Assembly (NCBI GenBank): GCA_913062605.1 | Contig: CAJXWQ010000001.1 | Coordinates: 1-64,000 of the forward strand | Length of the DNA: 64,000 nt | Origin: an uncultured Cellvibrionales bacterium | Lineage (GTDB): Bacteria; Pseudomonadota; Gammaproteobacteria; Pseudomonadales; Porticoccaceae | Reading direction: 5' to 3' | Shown here: in pieces, positions 28,011 through 36,467 of the stretch | Layout of the letters: the number at the start of each line of letters is the position of its first letter | Numbering within the stretch: the stretch's first letter is position 1 | Position numbers and translations under genes: made by a program | Notes under the pieces: model-generated | The model's input: only the letters and a program-made list of their open reading frames with translations | Databases searched by the model: none | What the model was told of the DNA's origin: nothing

Positions 28011-29262
28011 TATCTAGCAACTGATCCAGCGCACCACGATTATTGTCCGCCACCAATTTTGCTGCCGCTCCCATTTGGGTAGCTGATACTGGATTTTGCA
28101 AAAGCTCCGTTACTTGATGAGCAATGACGCCCACCCCCTCACAAACAACCATTCCCTCTGCCTCCAACAATAATCGAGATGCCTCCGAAAAATTAAACAA
28201 GTGTGGGCCACTGAGTACCGGCACTTTCCAGGCGGCGGGCTCAATCAGATTATGACCGCCTACAGGCACAAGGCTTCCCCCCACAAAAGCGATATCACAA
28301 GCACCAAAGAACAACAGCAACTCACCCATCGTATCGCCGAGCAATACCTGATCCTCTAGTGAAGGTGATTCTCCACTGCTATGTCGAATCACCTGAAGAC
28401 CACGGTTGGAGCAGCACTGGAAGACCTCATCAAACCGCTCAGGATGACGAGGGACCAATACCAGCAGAAGTTCAGGAAAGCTCAACCTGACCTGCTCAAA
28501 GCTATCGAGGATAATCTCATCTTCTCCCCTATGAGTACTGGCGGCCAACAACACCGGGCGTTTCGAGTCTCCCTGCCATTGAGCTTTCAAGCTCTGTGCC
28601 CTGGCTTTTATTTCATCATCTAGGCTGAGATCAAATTTGATGTTTCCGGTCACAACCAACTGATGCTCACTCAACCCCAGCCCCAAAAACCGCTCACCAT
28701 CATCTTCATGCTGGGCGGCAATACAATTAATTCGCTGTAACATCGGTAACGTTAACGCCGAAAACTTTTGATACCCTCTTGCCGACTTTTCCGACAACCT
28801 TGCATTAGCAACCACAACAGGAATATTCCGGTCACGGCAACGATGCACCAAATTTGGCCACAACTCCGTTTCCATAATGACCAGCACATCAGGGTGAATA
28901 CGGTTCAGGAACCGGTACAGCACATCGGGCAAATCGTAAGGGGCGTACACGTGGTAAACACTGCTGCCGAATACCGCTTTCACTCTCGCCGAACCGGTAG
29001 GTGTCATGGTGGTAACCACCAACAAGGCATCCGGGTAGCGCACCTGTAACTGTTTGATCATTGGCACCGCTGCCAGGGTTTCACCCACAGACACTGAATG
29101 GACCCAGATAACCTTGCGACCGGTTTCTATGCTCGGCACAAAACCAAACCGTTCAGCCCAGCGCTGACGGTATTCTGGTGATTTTTGCCCACGCCATAAC
29201 AACCGCAACAAAATCAGCGGTGTCAGCAGATAAAATAACAATGAATAAATTGCGAGAGCCAT
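27982..29262 (-). CDS. waaA: 3-deoxy-D-manno-octulosonic acid (Kdo) transferase
   Basis: Adds Kdo from CMP-Kdo to lipid IVA, the first step of the LPS core. I use the ATG at 29260-29262 (MALAIYSLLFYLLTPLILL), which gives the standard N-terminal membrane helix; the frame is open further upstream from a TTG at 29310. Family motifs include RWAERFGF, VSVGETLAAVPMI, the glycosyltransferase region VLLAASTHRGEDEIIL, and C-terminal GGSLVPVGGHNLIEPAAW. The catalytic Glu is in that first region. The 3' end overlaps tolC on the opposite strand. Confidence 0.95.
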   Translation of the reverse strand: MALAIYSLLFYLLTPLILLRLLWRGQKSPEYRQRWAERFGFVPSIETGRKVIWVHSVSVGETLAAVPMIKQLQVRYPDALLVVTTMTPTGSARVKAVFGSSVYHVYAPYDLPDVLYRFLNRIHPDVLVIMETELWPNLVHRCRDRNIPVVVANARLSEKSARGYQKFSALTLPMLQRINCIAAQHEDDGERFLGLGLSEHQLVVTGNIKFDLSLDDEIKARAQSLKAQWQGDSKRPVLLAASTHRGEDEIILDSFEQVRLSFPELLLVLVPRHPERFDEVFQCCSNRGLQVIRHSSGESPSLEDQVLLGDTMGELLLFFGACDIAFVGGSLVPVGGHNLIEPAAWKVPVLSGPHLFNFSEASRLLLEAEGMVVCEGVGVIAHQVTELLQNPVSATQMGAAAKLVADNNRGALDQLLDIIERQLLER

Positions 29263-29335
29263 ACGTGCCAATGGAGGTTTTCCCCTGTTTTGCCGAAAGC
29301 ATAAAGCCAATGGTCAGGGTATACTAGTGCGCCAT

Positions 29336-29363
29336 GTACAAAGCTAAGAGTACAAAGCTAAGA
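29336..29363. repeat. 14-bp perfect tandem duplication
   Basis: The 14-base unit GTACAAAGCTAAGA occurs twice with no gap in the divergent spacer between waaA and the FAD oxidoreductase gene. A looser echo (GGGCCTAACA / GGGTCTAACA) lies just downstream. This looks like a recent slippage duplication. Confidence 0.9.
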
Positions 29364-29454
29364 ATTTGAGCAGGCCACAACCAGCTCCTGGCAATGATGC
29401 AACTATGGGCCTAACAAACATGGGTCTAACACAACGCGCCGGAACCCTATCTTT

Positions 29455-30675
29455 ATGTCCAACACTGTCCGCCAAACAATCACCTGCGATGTCGCCATTA
29501 TCGGCGGGGGTATAGCGGGATTATGGCTGCTGAATAGATTGGTTAACGATGGATACAATGCCCTACTGTTTGAACAAACTGCTCTCGGCGGGGAGCAAAC
29601 GGTCGCCAGTCAGGGAATGATTCATGGCGGGATAAAGTACACACTAAGCGGCACATTATCTGGCGCCTCAGAAGCTATTGCGGATATGCCTGCTCACTGG
29701 CAGGCCTGCATGGAAGGAAAAGGCAACGTAGATTTAACCGGTGCGACAACACTCAGTGACCATTTTTATATGTGGTCAAGCGCCAGCGCACTATCCAGAA
29801 TGACCACCTTCCTAGCCAGTAAAGCGACCCGTGGCCGTGTGACCAAAGTTAGCCGCAAGGACTGCCCCTCTGTTTTTCAACACAGTGCATTTAATGGCAG
29901 CCTCTATAAGCTGGTAGACATGGTGTTGGACGTACCCAGCGTCGTAAAAGCATTGGCCGATAACTACCGGGAACGAATATTTCATATCGACTGGAACAAA
30001 GCTCAATGGCATCACCTACCTGACAAAAAAGTAACTCTGGACTTCACCTACGATGGCCATGTCCACCGCCTGAAAGCCGGGCAGTTTGTTTTAACAGCGG
30101 GTCAAGGAAACGAGAGCCTGCTAAAAGAACTAGGTATTGAGTCGCCCCAAATGCAACGTCGACCATTGCAACAAGTCATGGTCAAACATACCTACCCCCA
30201 CCGTTTTTTCGGTCATTGCCTCGGTGCAGAAACGACGCCTCGCCTGACCATTTCCAGCCACCCCTGTGACGATGGTACGCAGGTCTGGTACTTAGGCGGC
30301 AGCTTGGCAGAAAAGGGTGCCGACCTCTCATCAGAGGAGGTGATCGTTAACGCCAAAAAAGAGCTTGAAGAATTGATGCCCTGGGTGGATTTATCCAAGG
30401 CTCGATGGGCTACATTACCCGTAGATCGAGCTGAACCCAGGCAACGTAATTTTGCTCGCCCCGACAAGGCCTTTGCCAGTGTTGCTGAAAAATGCCCGAA
30501 TATGATTGTCGCTTGGCCCACAAAGTTAACACTATCACCCAACTTGGCTGACGAAGTGATTGAGCTACTTCACCAGCATTCACAGCCCCCTTCCCAAGGG
30601 GACGCACCTGAACTAGCATTTTTGGACCGACCACCCTTGGCGCCAACGCCTTGGGATGCGGCTTTTGGAGATTAG
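29455..30675 (+). CDS. FAD-dependent (DAO-type) oxidoreductase
   Basis: A 406-residue flavoprotein. The dinucleotide-binding fold is at the N terminus (CDVAIIGGGIAGLWLLNRL, then LLFEQ), followed by the DAO-family segment ASQGMIHGGIKYTLSG. FVLTAGQGNESLL is the second flavin-contacting strand. Substrate is unknown. It is followed, with a 25-base overlap, by an aldo/keto reductase; the same pair stands near waaA and hldE in Pseudomonas (PA4991-PA4992 as I recall), so the two may act in one pathway. Confidence 0.85.
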   Translation: MSNTVRQTITCDVAIIGGGIAGLWLLNRLVNDGYNALLFEQTALGGEQTVASQGMIHGGIKYTLSGTLSGASEAIADMPAHWQACMEGKGNVDLTGATTLSDHFYMWSSASALSRMTTFLASKATRGRVTKVSRKDCPSVFQHSAFNGSLYKLVDMVLDVPSVVKALADNYRERIFHIDWNKAQWHHLPDKKVTLDFTYDGHVHRLKAGQFVLTAGQGNESLLKELGIESPQMQRRPLQQVMVKHTYPHRFFGHCLGAETTPRLTISSHPCDDGTQVWYLGGSLAEKGADLSSEEVIVNAKKELEELMPWVDLSKARWATLPVDRAEPRQRNFARPDKAFASVAEKCPNMIVAWPTKLTLSPNLADEVIELLHQHSQPPSQGDAPELAFLDRPPLAPTPWDAAFGD

Positions 30676-31457
30676 TTTTGCTACCCAAACGCCCCTTTGG
30701 CAGCACCGGTATTGATGTCAGCATTTTAGGCCTCGGCACAGTAAAACTTGGCCGCGACCAAGGCGTGAAATACCCTGAAGGTTTTATCATCCCTGATGAT
30801 CGAAAGGCAGCCAATCTCATTAGTCTGGCCCGCAGCCTTGGTATTAATCTCATCGATACAGCCCCTTCCTACGGCAACAGTGAAGAGCGCTTGGGCTCAC
30901 TGCTTTCAGGTCAACGAGATCAGTGGGTTATTTGTAGCAAGGTGGGTGAAGAGTTTGAAGGCGGCAAGTCGCGCTTTGACTTTACCCCCGAACACACTCG
31001 TTTTAGTGTGGAGCGAAGCCTTAAACGCCTGAGAACGGATGTGATCGACATTGTCCTGGTGCACTCGGATGGAAATGATGAAACGATCATCAGGGAATAC
31101 AACACGCTGGAAGCCTTGGCTGATCTCAAGGCAGAAGGAAAAATTCGGGCTTTTGGTATGTCGACCAAGACCATTGCTGGCGGCTTGTTAGCGGCCGAGC
31201 AATCTGACGGTGTGATGGTCACCTGGAACCTACAGTATGATACTGAAGTCCCCGTTATCGATTATTGCCGCGATCATAACAAAGGGGTATTTATCAAAAA
31301 AGTGCTGGCAAGTGGTCATGCAGCACTGCCGTCAGATGAAGACCCCGTTAAGAAGAGCTTTGATATGATTTTTGGTCATGCCGGTGTGAGCAGTGCCATT
31401 GTGGGAACAATTAACCCACAGCATCTAGCGGACAATATCGATAAAGCCTGCCCATAG
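30651..31457 (+). CDS. aldo/keto reductase
   Basis: A 268-residue (alpha/beta)8-barrel oxidoreductase using NAD(P)H. The catalytic tetrad region is visible: Asp and Tyr in NLIDTAPSYGNSEERLG, Lys in WVICSKVGE and a His in IVLVHSDG. The C terminus has HAGVSSAIVGTINPQHL, the cofactor-binding region of AKRs. The ATG at 30651 overlaps the FAD gene; the TTG at 30678, just after that gene's stop, begins LLPKRPFGSTG and is equally plausible since typical AKRs start close to this point. The substrate is unknown. Confidence 0.88.
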   Translation: MGCGFWRLVLLPKRPFGSTGIDVSILGLGTVKLGRDQGVKYPEGFIIPDDRKAANLISLARSLGINLIDTAPSYGNSEERLGSLLSGQRDQWVICSKVGEEFEGGKSRFDFTPEHTRFSVERSLKRLRTDVIDIVLVHSDGNDETIIREYNTLEALADLKAEGKIRAFGMSTKTIAGGLLAAEQSDGVMVTWNLQYDTEVPVIDYCRDHNKGVFIKKVLASGHAALPSDEDPVKKSFDMIFGHAGVSSAIVGTINPQHLADNIDKACP

Positions 31458-31505
31458 GACAGAATACCGCCTATCAAACACTTGAAGGCTTACTTCTCTG
31501 AGGGC

Positions 31506-32930
31506 TTACTTTTCCTGAATCTTTTCTACAATTGCCGTAGTCGAACAATCATCCAGAAAGTCCAGCGCTTTGATCTCGCCGCCATAACCTTCAACGATTT
31601 CCCAGCCAACCACCTCTGTACGACTATAATCACCGCCTTTCACCAGAATATCCGGCTTGATCAACTCAAGTAGTCGCTCAGGTGTATCGTCCTCAAATGG
31701 TACCACCCAATCCACCGCCGTCAGGCCAGCCAACACGGTCATGCGCCGTTCCACCGGATTAATAGGGCGGCCTTCGCCTTTCAAGCGCTTAACAGAGGCA
31801 TCTGAATTGATCGCTAAAATCAGGCGATCGCCCTGTTTTCGCGCTTGCTCCAAATAACCCACATGCCCCGCATGAAGAATATCAAAACAGCCATTGGTAA
31901 AAACGATACGCTCACCATGAGCGCGGGCATCTGCCACATCGACCAGCAATTGCTCCTCGTTAACCACACCTCTTTCCGAACCTTGCTCCTCAGAAATTGC
32001 ACGCCGTAATTCCGGCATACTGATGGTAGCTGTACCCAACTTAGCAACAACAATGCCCGCAGCAATATTCGCCATTGCCACTGCTTCTGGTAACGGCTCA
32101 CCCGCAGCCAATGCGGCAGCCAATACAGATATCACCGTATCTCCAGCACCAGTCACATCGAACACTTCCCGCGCCCGGGCGGGTAGATGCAACTCCGGCA
32201 TATTCTTGCGCAGCAGGGTCATACCACGCTCACTGCGAGTTATTAGCAGTGCCTCAATATCAAGCTGCTCAAGAAGTTCTGCCCCTTTATCCACAAGGGC
32301 CTGTTCATTTTGGCAAACACCCACCACAGCTTCAAACTCGGTCAGGTTAGGGGTTAACAGGGTTGCCCCACGGTAGGGCTCAAAATTTGTGCCTTTCGGA
32401 TCTACCAATACAGGTACGCCTGCTTCGCGAGCTAATGAAATTATTTCCTGAGGGTTTTGTAATGCACCTTTAGCATAATCTGACAGTATGAGTGCGCCAA
32501 CATTGCCCAATAATTGTTTGGCCTTCTGCGGCAACTGATCACCATCTTCTGCTTCGAAGGCATCTTCGAAATCCAGCCGTAACAACTGTTGGTGACGGCT
32601 AATAACCCGTAGCTTAGTAATGGTCGGCTTCGAATCAGAAACCTGAAAATCAGAATAAATACCCGCAGACTGAAGCCGTGTAGAAAGCGACTCTGCAGCC
32701 TCATCTTTCCCCACAATACCCACTAGGGAAGCACCCGCACCCAAAGAAGCAATATTCAATGCCACATTACCGGCACCGCCGATACGATCCTCTGACTGCT
32801 CCACTTTCACCACAGGCACTGGAGCCTCCGGTGAAATACGCGAGGTGGCGCCATGCCAATAGCGGTCCAGCATCAGATCTCCTACAACGAGAACTTGGGC
32901 TTTATCGAATCTAGGCACCGCCAGCTTCAT
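31506..32930 (-). CDS. hldE: bifunctional D-glycero-beta-D-manno-heptose-7-phosphate kinase / 1-phosphate adenylyltransferase
   Basis: HldE (RfaE), 474 residues, makes ADP-heptose for the LPS inner core in two steps. The N-terminal PfkB kinase domain shows [29 protein letters not shown] and the C-terminal anion-hole motif [15 protein letters not shown]. The second domain, from about residue 340, is a cytidylyltransferase-like fold with [20 protein letters not shown] truncated to its HxGH core and [13 protein letters not shown] partial, decayed second copy of its 5' end is at 35403-35536. It has an AAGGA site eight bases before the ATG. Confidence 0.97.
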   Translation of the reverse strand: MKLAVPRFDKAQVLVVGDLMLDRYWHGATSRISPEAPVPVVKVEQSEDRIGGAGNVALNIASLGAGASLVGIVGKDEAAESLSTRLQSAGIYSDFQVSDSKPTITKLRVISRHQQLLRLDFEDAFEAEDGDQLPQKAKQLLGNVGALILSDYAKGALQNPQEIISLAREAGVPVLVDPKGTNFEPYRGATLLTPNLTEFEAVVGVCQNEQALVDKGAELLEQLDIEALLITRSERGMTLLRKNMPELHLPARAREVFDVTGAGDTVISVLAAALAAGEPLPEAVAMANIAAGIVVAKLGTATISMPELRRAISEEQGSERGVVNEEQLLVDVADARAHGERIVFTNGCFDILHAGHVGYLEQARKQGDRLILAINSDASVKRLKGEGRPINPVERRMTVLAGLTAVDWVVPFEDDTPERLLELIKPDILVKGGDYSRTEVVGWEIVEGYGGEIKALDFLDDCSTTAIVEKIQEK

Positions 32931-32957
32931 GGGTATTATCCTTCACAATTTTCGGCT

Positions 32958-32966
32958 ATCTTACCA
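32958..32966 (-). promoter_or_regulatory. extended -10 of hldE
   Basis: On the minus strand TGGTAAGAT reads as an extended -10 element (TGn-TAAGAT), 28-36 bases before the hldE ATG. The element lies in a 14-base block (GGCTATCTTACCAC) that is identical in the decayed copy at 35561-35574, which supports function. No good -35 was seen. Confidence 0.5.
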
Positions 32967-33010
32967 CAGGGTCTACGGGGATAATTCCGCAATGAAAAGA
33001 GGGTGGTGAG

Positions 33011-33095
33011 ATAAAAAATTATCCAACAAAGGCTTAGAAACCTTCAATACAACGCCATGGAAGAAACCCTGACAGAATATGAGCTAACCAAAAGC
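33011..33095 (+). pseudogene. remnant of the 5' end of the LPS kinase-like gene (paralogue of 35617-36258)
   Basis: Exactly 80 bases separate this segment from the hldE start, the same as between the decayed hldE copy and the intact kinase gene at 35617. The first codons align with that gene (ATAAAAAA-TTATCCAACAAAGG against ATGAAAAGACTATCAAAAGAAGG). With one-base indels it reads LSNKGLETF, against LSKEGYLTL in the intact gene. The start codon is lost (ATA) and stops and indels follow; similarity fades by about 33095. It is best explained as the leftover of the kinase from the first copy of a duplicated hldE-kinase junction. The rest of 33096-33273 holds nothing recognisable. Confidence 0.62.
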
Positions 33096-33273
33096 TAATC
33101 ACCCCCAATGTGAGCCACCTAACATGGCAAAAATACACTACTGTAGACATAGTTAGCATCTACCAGATATCTACCCCGATACTCACAATTTATGTTGTGT
33201 TCATTTTCTGAGACAGTAGCCAGGAAACACTCACGCTCCAAATCTAAACAAACGACCTACACTTAAAACAAAC

Positions 33274-34203
33274 TTATCGAACAACTAACCTAAGGATTGT
33301 TAGCACCCCGGCAATACTGGGGCGACTCATTAATGAGGCCACTACTTTTTTCTTAAACTCACGCTTTACAGACTGATCAAAAACTGTCAGCGATAATATT
33401 TTTTTCATACAAAGCCAAAAACCAGCAAACTCTTTCAATGCCAAAGACTGCCCCCTACTAACAGCATGGTAAAAACTGGACACTTCACCCTCACTAAATA
33501 TGAGACCACTCCCAGCCAAGGCATCATTCATTGCTTTTACTCGACTATCCGCATACCACTTCTTATTTTTTGTCTTGGTTGCCTGATCACCATGACGCCT
33601 GTAGTCAAGCACAACATCCGGAACATTACCCATCCGGACATTCTTTAATGACAGCCTCATCCAGAGATGCATATCCTCTATCCCCTGAAAGTCTTTCTGA
33701 TACAGATTCTCTTCCAACACTGCACGCTTAGCCAATATGGTCGGATGAGCAAAGGTGTCATTTAAGGTCCAAATTGAAGCCTTGATTTCAGCATCGGTCT
33801 CTGGATATATCTTTGGCTTATCCAAACCAATACCGAAACGATTAATCCCCCCACCAACAATATCGAGATCATTTTTTATCAAATACTCAAACTGCTTTTC
33901 CAAACGGCTAGGCCGAGATATATCATCTGCATCCATTCTCGCTATATATCTACCGGATGCATGTCTTAGTGATTCATTTAGTGTGCGGACGATCCCCCTG
34001 TTTTCCTGAGAAAAAACCTTAACCCTGGCATCTCTGCGCCTATACTCTTCAAGTATTTTTAGGCTAGCATCCGTTGACCCATCGTCCACGGCTATAACTT
34101 CAATATCTGTGTAGGATTGAGACAGCAATGATTCCATAGCCTGGCGCAGAAAAGCCTCCCCATTGTAGACAGGCATCAAAATGGATATAAGTCTTCCAGG
34201 CAT
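33274..34203 (-). CDS. glycosyltransferase family 2 (GT-A)
   Basis: A 309-residue inverting glycosyltransferase. The N terminus has the GT2 pattern ISILMPVYNGEAFLRQAMES and VIAVDDGSTDASLKIL; the metal-binding DxD-like motif is ARMDADDIS. A C-terminal region follows without a transmembrane segment. It probably adds a sugar to the outer core or O-chain. It follows the GT4 gene at 34221 by 17 bases on the same strand; the pair lies between the two copies of the duplicated hldE-kinase junction, so it is likely an acquired or displaced unit. Confidence 0.88.
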   Translation of the reverse strand: MPGRLISILMPVYNGEAFLRQAMESLLSQSYTDIEVIAVDDGSTDASLKILEEYRRRDARVKVFSQENRGIVRTLNESLRHASGRYIARMDADDISRPSRLEKQFEYLIKNDLDIVGGGINRFGIGLDKPKIYPETDAEIKASIWTLNDTFAHPTILAKRAVLEENLYQKDFQGIEDMHLWMRLSLKNVRMGNVPDVVLDYRRHGDQATKTKNKKWYADSRVKAMNDALAGSGLIFSEGEVSSFYHAVSRGQSLALKEFAGFWLCMKKILSLTVFDQSVKREFKKKVVASLMSRPSIAGVLTILRLVVR

Positions 34204-34220
34204 TACTAAGTCCGGCGACT

Positions 34221-35360
34221 CTAAGAGTTAGGCGCTAACTGAGAAGACACTAATGCCTTATAGCTGCGACAAAACCCCTCAAGAGAATGGTTTTGGAAAA
34301 GATAGTCATAAGCTTGCTCACCAGCCTCATTTAACTCACCTCCGCTCATTCTTAGAACATTTCGCATAACAGATGCCAATTCACTTTCATTGGCTGATTG
34401 AAAAACCCAGCCACCGGCACCTTCTATTAATACCTCTAGAGAAGGGATGTCTGATGCAATAGCAGGTACTTCCCCGCTCATTGCCTCCATCAGCGCCAGC
34501 GGCATTCCCTCGCTTAGGGAGGATATAACAAAAACATCAAATGCTCTTACGTATTTTGCTGCTTGTTCCTTCCACCCAACAAGTCTTATTTTTTTCTCCA
34601 ACCCAGACTTCTCAATCAAACTTTTCAGTGCAGTCCGAAGGCGACCATCACCGATAATTACCAACTGGACATCTTGATCCACAGCCCCCAGCATAGCCAT
34701 CGCCTTAATAAGGTATTCGTAACCCTTAACAGGCACAAGCCTTCCTATAGCACCAAAAACAAAAACACCCTTGGAAATACCAAGGGCCTCACGGGCATCA
34801 TTTCTTGAAAATTGTTCTTGGTGAATACTTTCAATATCAATTGCATTAGTAATTACATGTGTATTAACCTTGCTGAAGCCACAGGACAGATTTATCAAAT
34901 ATTTTTTTACTTCATTAGAAACTGCTACAAAAGAACACTTATCTGTTACCAACGATCTAATAATATTTTGTCTATATTTTTGATCGTAGTCCCCTATACC
35001 ATGCACAATACAAACTACCGGAATTTTAAGAAATCGATTTAACAATAACAGCATATGGATAGCTTTAAACCGATGAACGATGACAATTGAAAACTTATTT
35101 TTCTTAATATACCGATATAGCTTCCATATAGAACACCACCGAAAAACCCCTTTTAGGCTTTGCTTTGAATATCTAAAATAATGTGTTTTTTCTAAAGGCT
35201 TACCCAAGCCTCGCGTTGCTGACCCACGAAGATAAGCCGTAGTCACAGAATAATCTTTACCACCTAGCGCCCGCGATATTTGTTCTCCAACATATGCTGT
35301 TGCAACATCAAAATTTAGCTGCAATTGTAGAACTTTGACAGACTCACCATATTTACTCAT
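34221..35360 (-). CDS. glycosyltransferase family 4 (GT-B)
   Basis: A retaining GT-B glycosyltransferase of about 379 residues. The C-terminal donor-binding half shows FGAIGRLVPVKGYEYLIKAM, VIIGDGRLR, VRLVGWKEQAAKYVRAFDVF and the E-x7-E-like SLSEGMPLALMEAMSGEVP. The ATG at 35358-35360 is preferred because AGGA lies nine bases before it; a TTG two codons upstream is too close. The N-terminal half (HRFKAIHMLLLL) resembles the GT at 41813 (HRYKSIYLAL), so the two may be paralogues. It probably modifies the LPS core. Confidence 0.88.
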   Translation of the reverse strand: MSKYGESVKVLQLQLNFDVATAYVGEQISRALGGKDYSVTTAYLRGSATRGLGKPLEKTHYFRYSKQSLKGVFRWCSIWKLYRYIKKNKFSIVIVHRFKAIHMLLLLNRFLKIPVVCIVHGIGDYDQKYRQNIIRSLVTDKCSFVAVSNEVKKYLINLSCGFSKVNTHVITNAIDIESIHQEQFSRNDAREALGISKGVFVFGAIGRLVPVKGYEYLIKAMAMLGAVDQDVQLVIIGDGRLRTALKSLIEKSGLEKKIRLVGWKEQAAKYVRAFDVFVISSLSEGMPLALMEAMSGEVPAIASDIPSLEVLIEGAGGWVFQSANESELASVMRNVLRMSGGELNEAGEQAYDYLFQNHSLEGFCRSYKALVSSQLAPNS

Positions 35361-35402
35361 AGACAATGATCCTCACAAACTCCTTTTAATCAGGTATTAC
35401 CC

Positions 35403-35536
35403 ACACCCTACTCTCAAAACATGCATGATTGCCTCCTACGCGATGCGCGGAGTAACAACATACACTAGTGGTCCAGTATCAGGTCACCCACTATAAGAGC
35501 CTAGGCTTTATCAAATATGAACACTACCAATTTCAT
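35403..35536 (-). pseudogene. hldE: decayed 5' fragment of hldE
   Basis: Read on the minus strand from 35536, this gives MKLVVFIFDKA-stop-ALIVGDLILDH-stop, against [24 protein letters not shown] in the intact hldE. After a one-base deletion the frame continues VVTPRIA-stop-EA against [10 protein letters not shown]. At least three stops and one frameshift make it non-functional. Similarity runs from the start codon back to about 35403 (about 45 codons) and stops near the start of the GT4 gene. The 80 bases upstream also match the true hldE upstream region. The mostly transition-type differences indicate an old duplication. Confidence 0.9.
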
Positions 35537-35586
35537 AGGTATTGTCCTTTCACAATTTACGGCTATCTTACCACGGGATCCACTCG

Positions 35587-35592
35587 TATAAT
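35587..35592 (+). promoter_or_regulatory. -10 box of the LPS kinase-like gene
   Basis: A perfect TATAAT lies 25 bases before the ATG at 35617. The corresponding place in the other copy of the duplicated junction is GATAAT (32980-32985), inside the shared block ATAATTCCGC. The -35 region is weak. Confidence 0.6.
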
Positions 35593-35616
35593 TCCGCATG
35601 GAGAGACGAGGAAACA

Positions 35617-36258
35617 ATGAAAAGACTATCAAAAGAAGGCTACCTAACACTGCGTGAAGGTTCACGTGTCATTGAGTCCGATGCTTATGGTGACAAGGTG
35701 CTACTGCTTGCAAACGGCACCTATCTAAAGCTGTTCAGAGTGAAACGACTGTTAACAAGTGCCCGGCTTTTACCCTATTCAAAACGATTTTCTAAAAATG
35801 CACTTAAGCTGGTAAAACTTGGGGTTCCTACTGTTACAACTATAGAGGTATACCGCATTCCTTCCATTCATCGCACTGCCGTTCATTACTACCCTTTGAC
35901 TGGAATCACATTACGTAATCTGCCAAATGGTGTTGATCTAATTCTTGCTGGCAAGCTCGGCAAATTTATTAGAAAGCTCCACGACAAAGGAATTTATTTT
36001 CGCTCTCTGCATTTTGGCAATATCGTACTGACCCCAGAGAATCAGCTGGGATTGATTGATATTTCTGATATGAAAATTTATAAGGAACCACTTTGTGAAA
36101 AGCTCAGGCTCAGAAATTTTCAGCACAGTGCGCGCTATGAAGAAGATCAGTCTTTACTGAAAAATAATCTAAACTTATTTATAGATGGATACAGGGGGGC
36201 TGACGAATTCACATCCATACATAAAAAAATGGCTGCCTTATTTAACAATATCACCTAA
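35617..36258 (+). CDS. toluene-tolerance-type LPS kinase-like protein
   Basis: About 213 residues. Start chosen at ATG 35617 (MKRLSKEGYLTLREGSRVIE) with GACGAGG upstream; the frame is open further upstream but that part lies in the duplicated promoter. The fold is that of small kinases: VLLLANGTYLKLFRVKR (Lys of the ATP site), the helix SKRFSKNALKLVKLGVP, the catalytic loop GIYFRSLHFGNIVL and the metal-loop GLIDISDM. The catalytic-loop Asp of ordinary kinases (HxD) appears replaced by Ser (RSLHFGN), which I believe is common in this family. It is probably an inner-core LPS modification gene. It stands alone, divergent from the decayed hldE. Confidence 0.78.
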   Translation: MKRLSKEGYLTLREGSRVIESDAYGDKVLLLANGTYLKLFRVKRLLTSARLLPYSKRFSKNALKLVKLGVPTVTTIEVYRIPSIHRTAVHYYPLTGITLRNLPNGVDLILAGKLGKFIRKLHDKGIYFRSLHFGNIVLTPENQLGLIDISDMKIYKEPLCEKLRLRNFQHSARYEEDQSLLKNNLNLFIDGYRGADEFTSIHKKMAALFNNIT

Positions 36259-36467
36259 ATTAACAGCGGCTACACATTGCACCGGTAGGGCCCTACACTT
36301 TTCCACTCGTTTACATCAATGGTAGCCTCTCATCGGAAAGGTGATGTTCTATAAGATCAACCTACACGATCAGGGTTCTAGAAAAACCGGAACATACGCT
36401 ATTCTCTCAAAGCTTTCCTAGTGTTTCTTTACACTGTCACTAAACGCTCCTTCCCTTTTAAACAATT

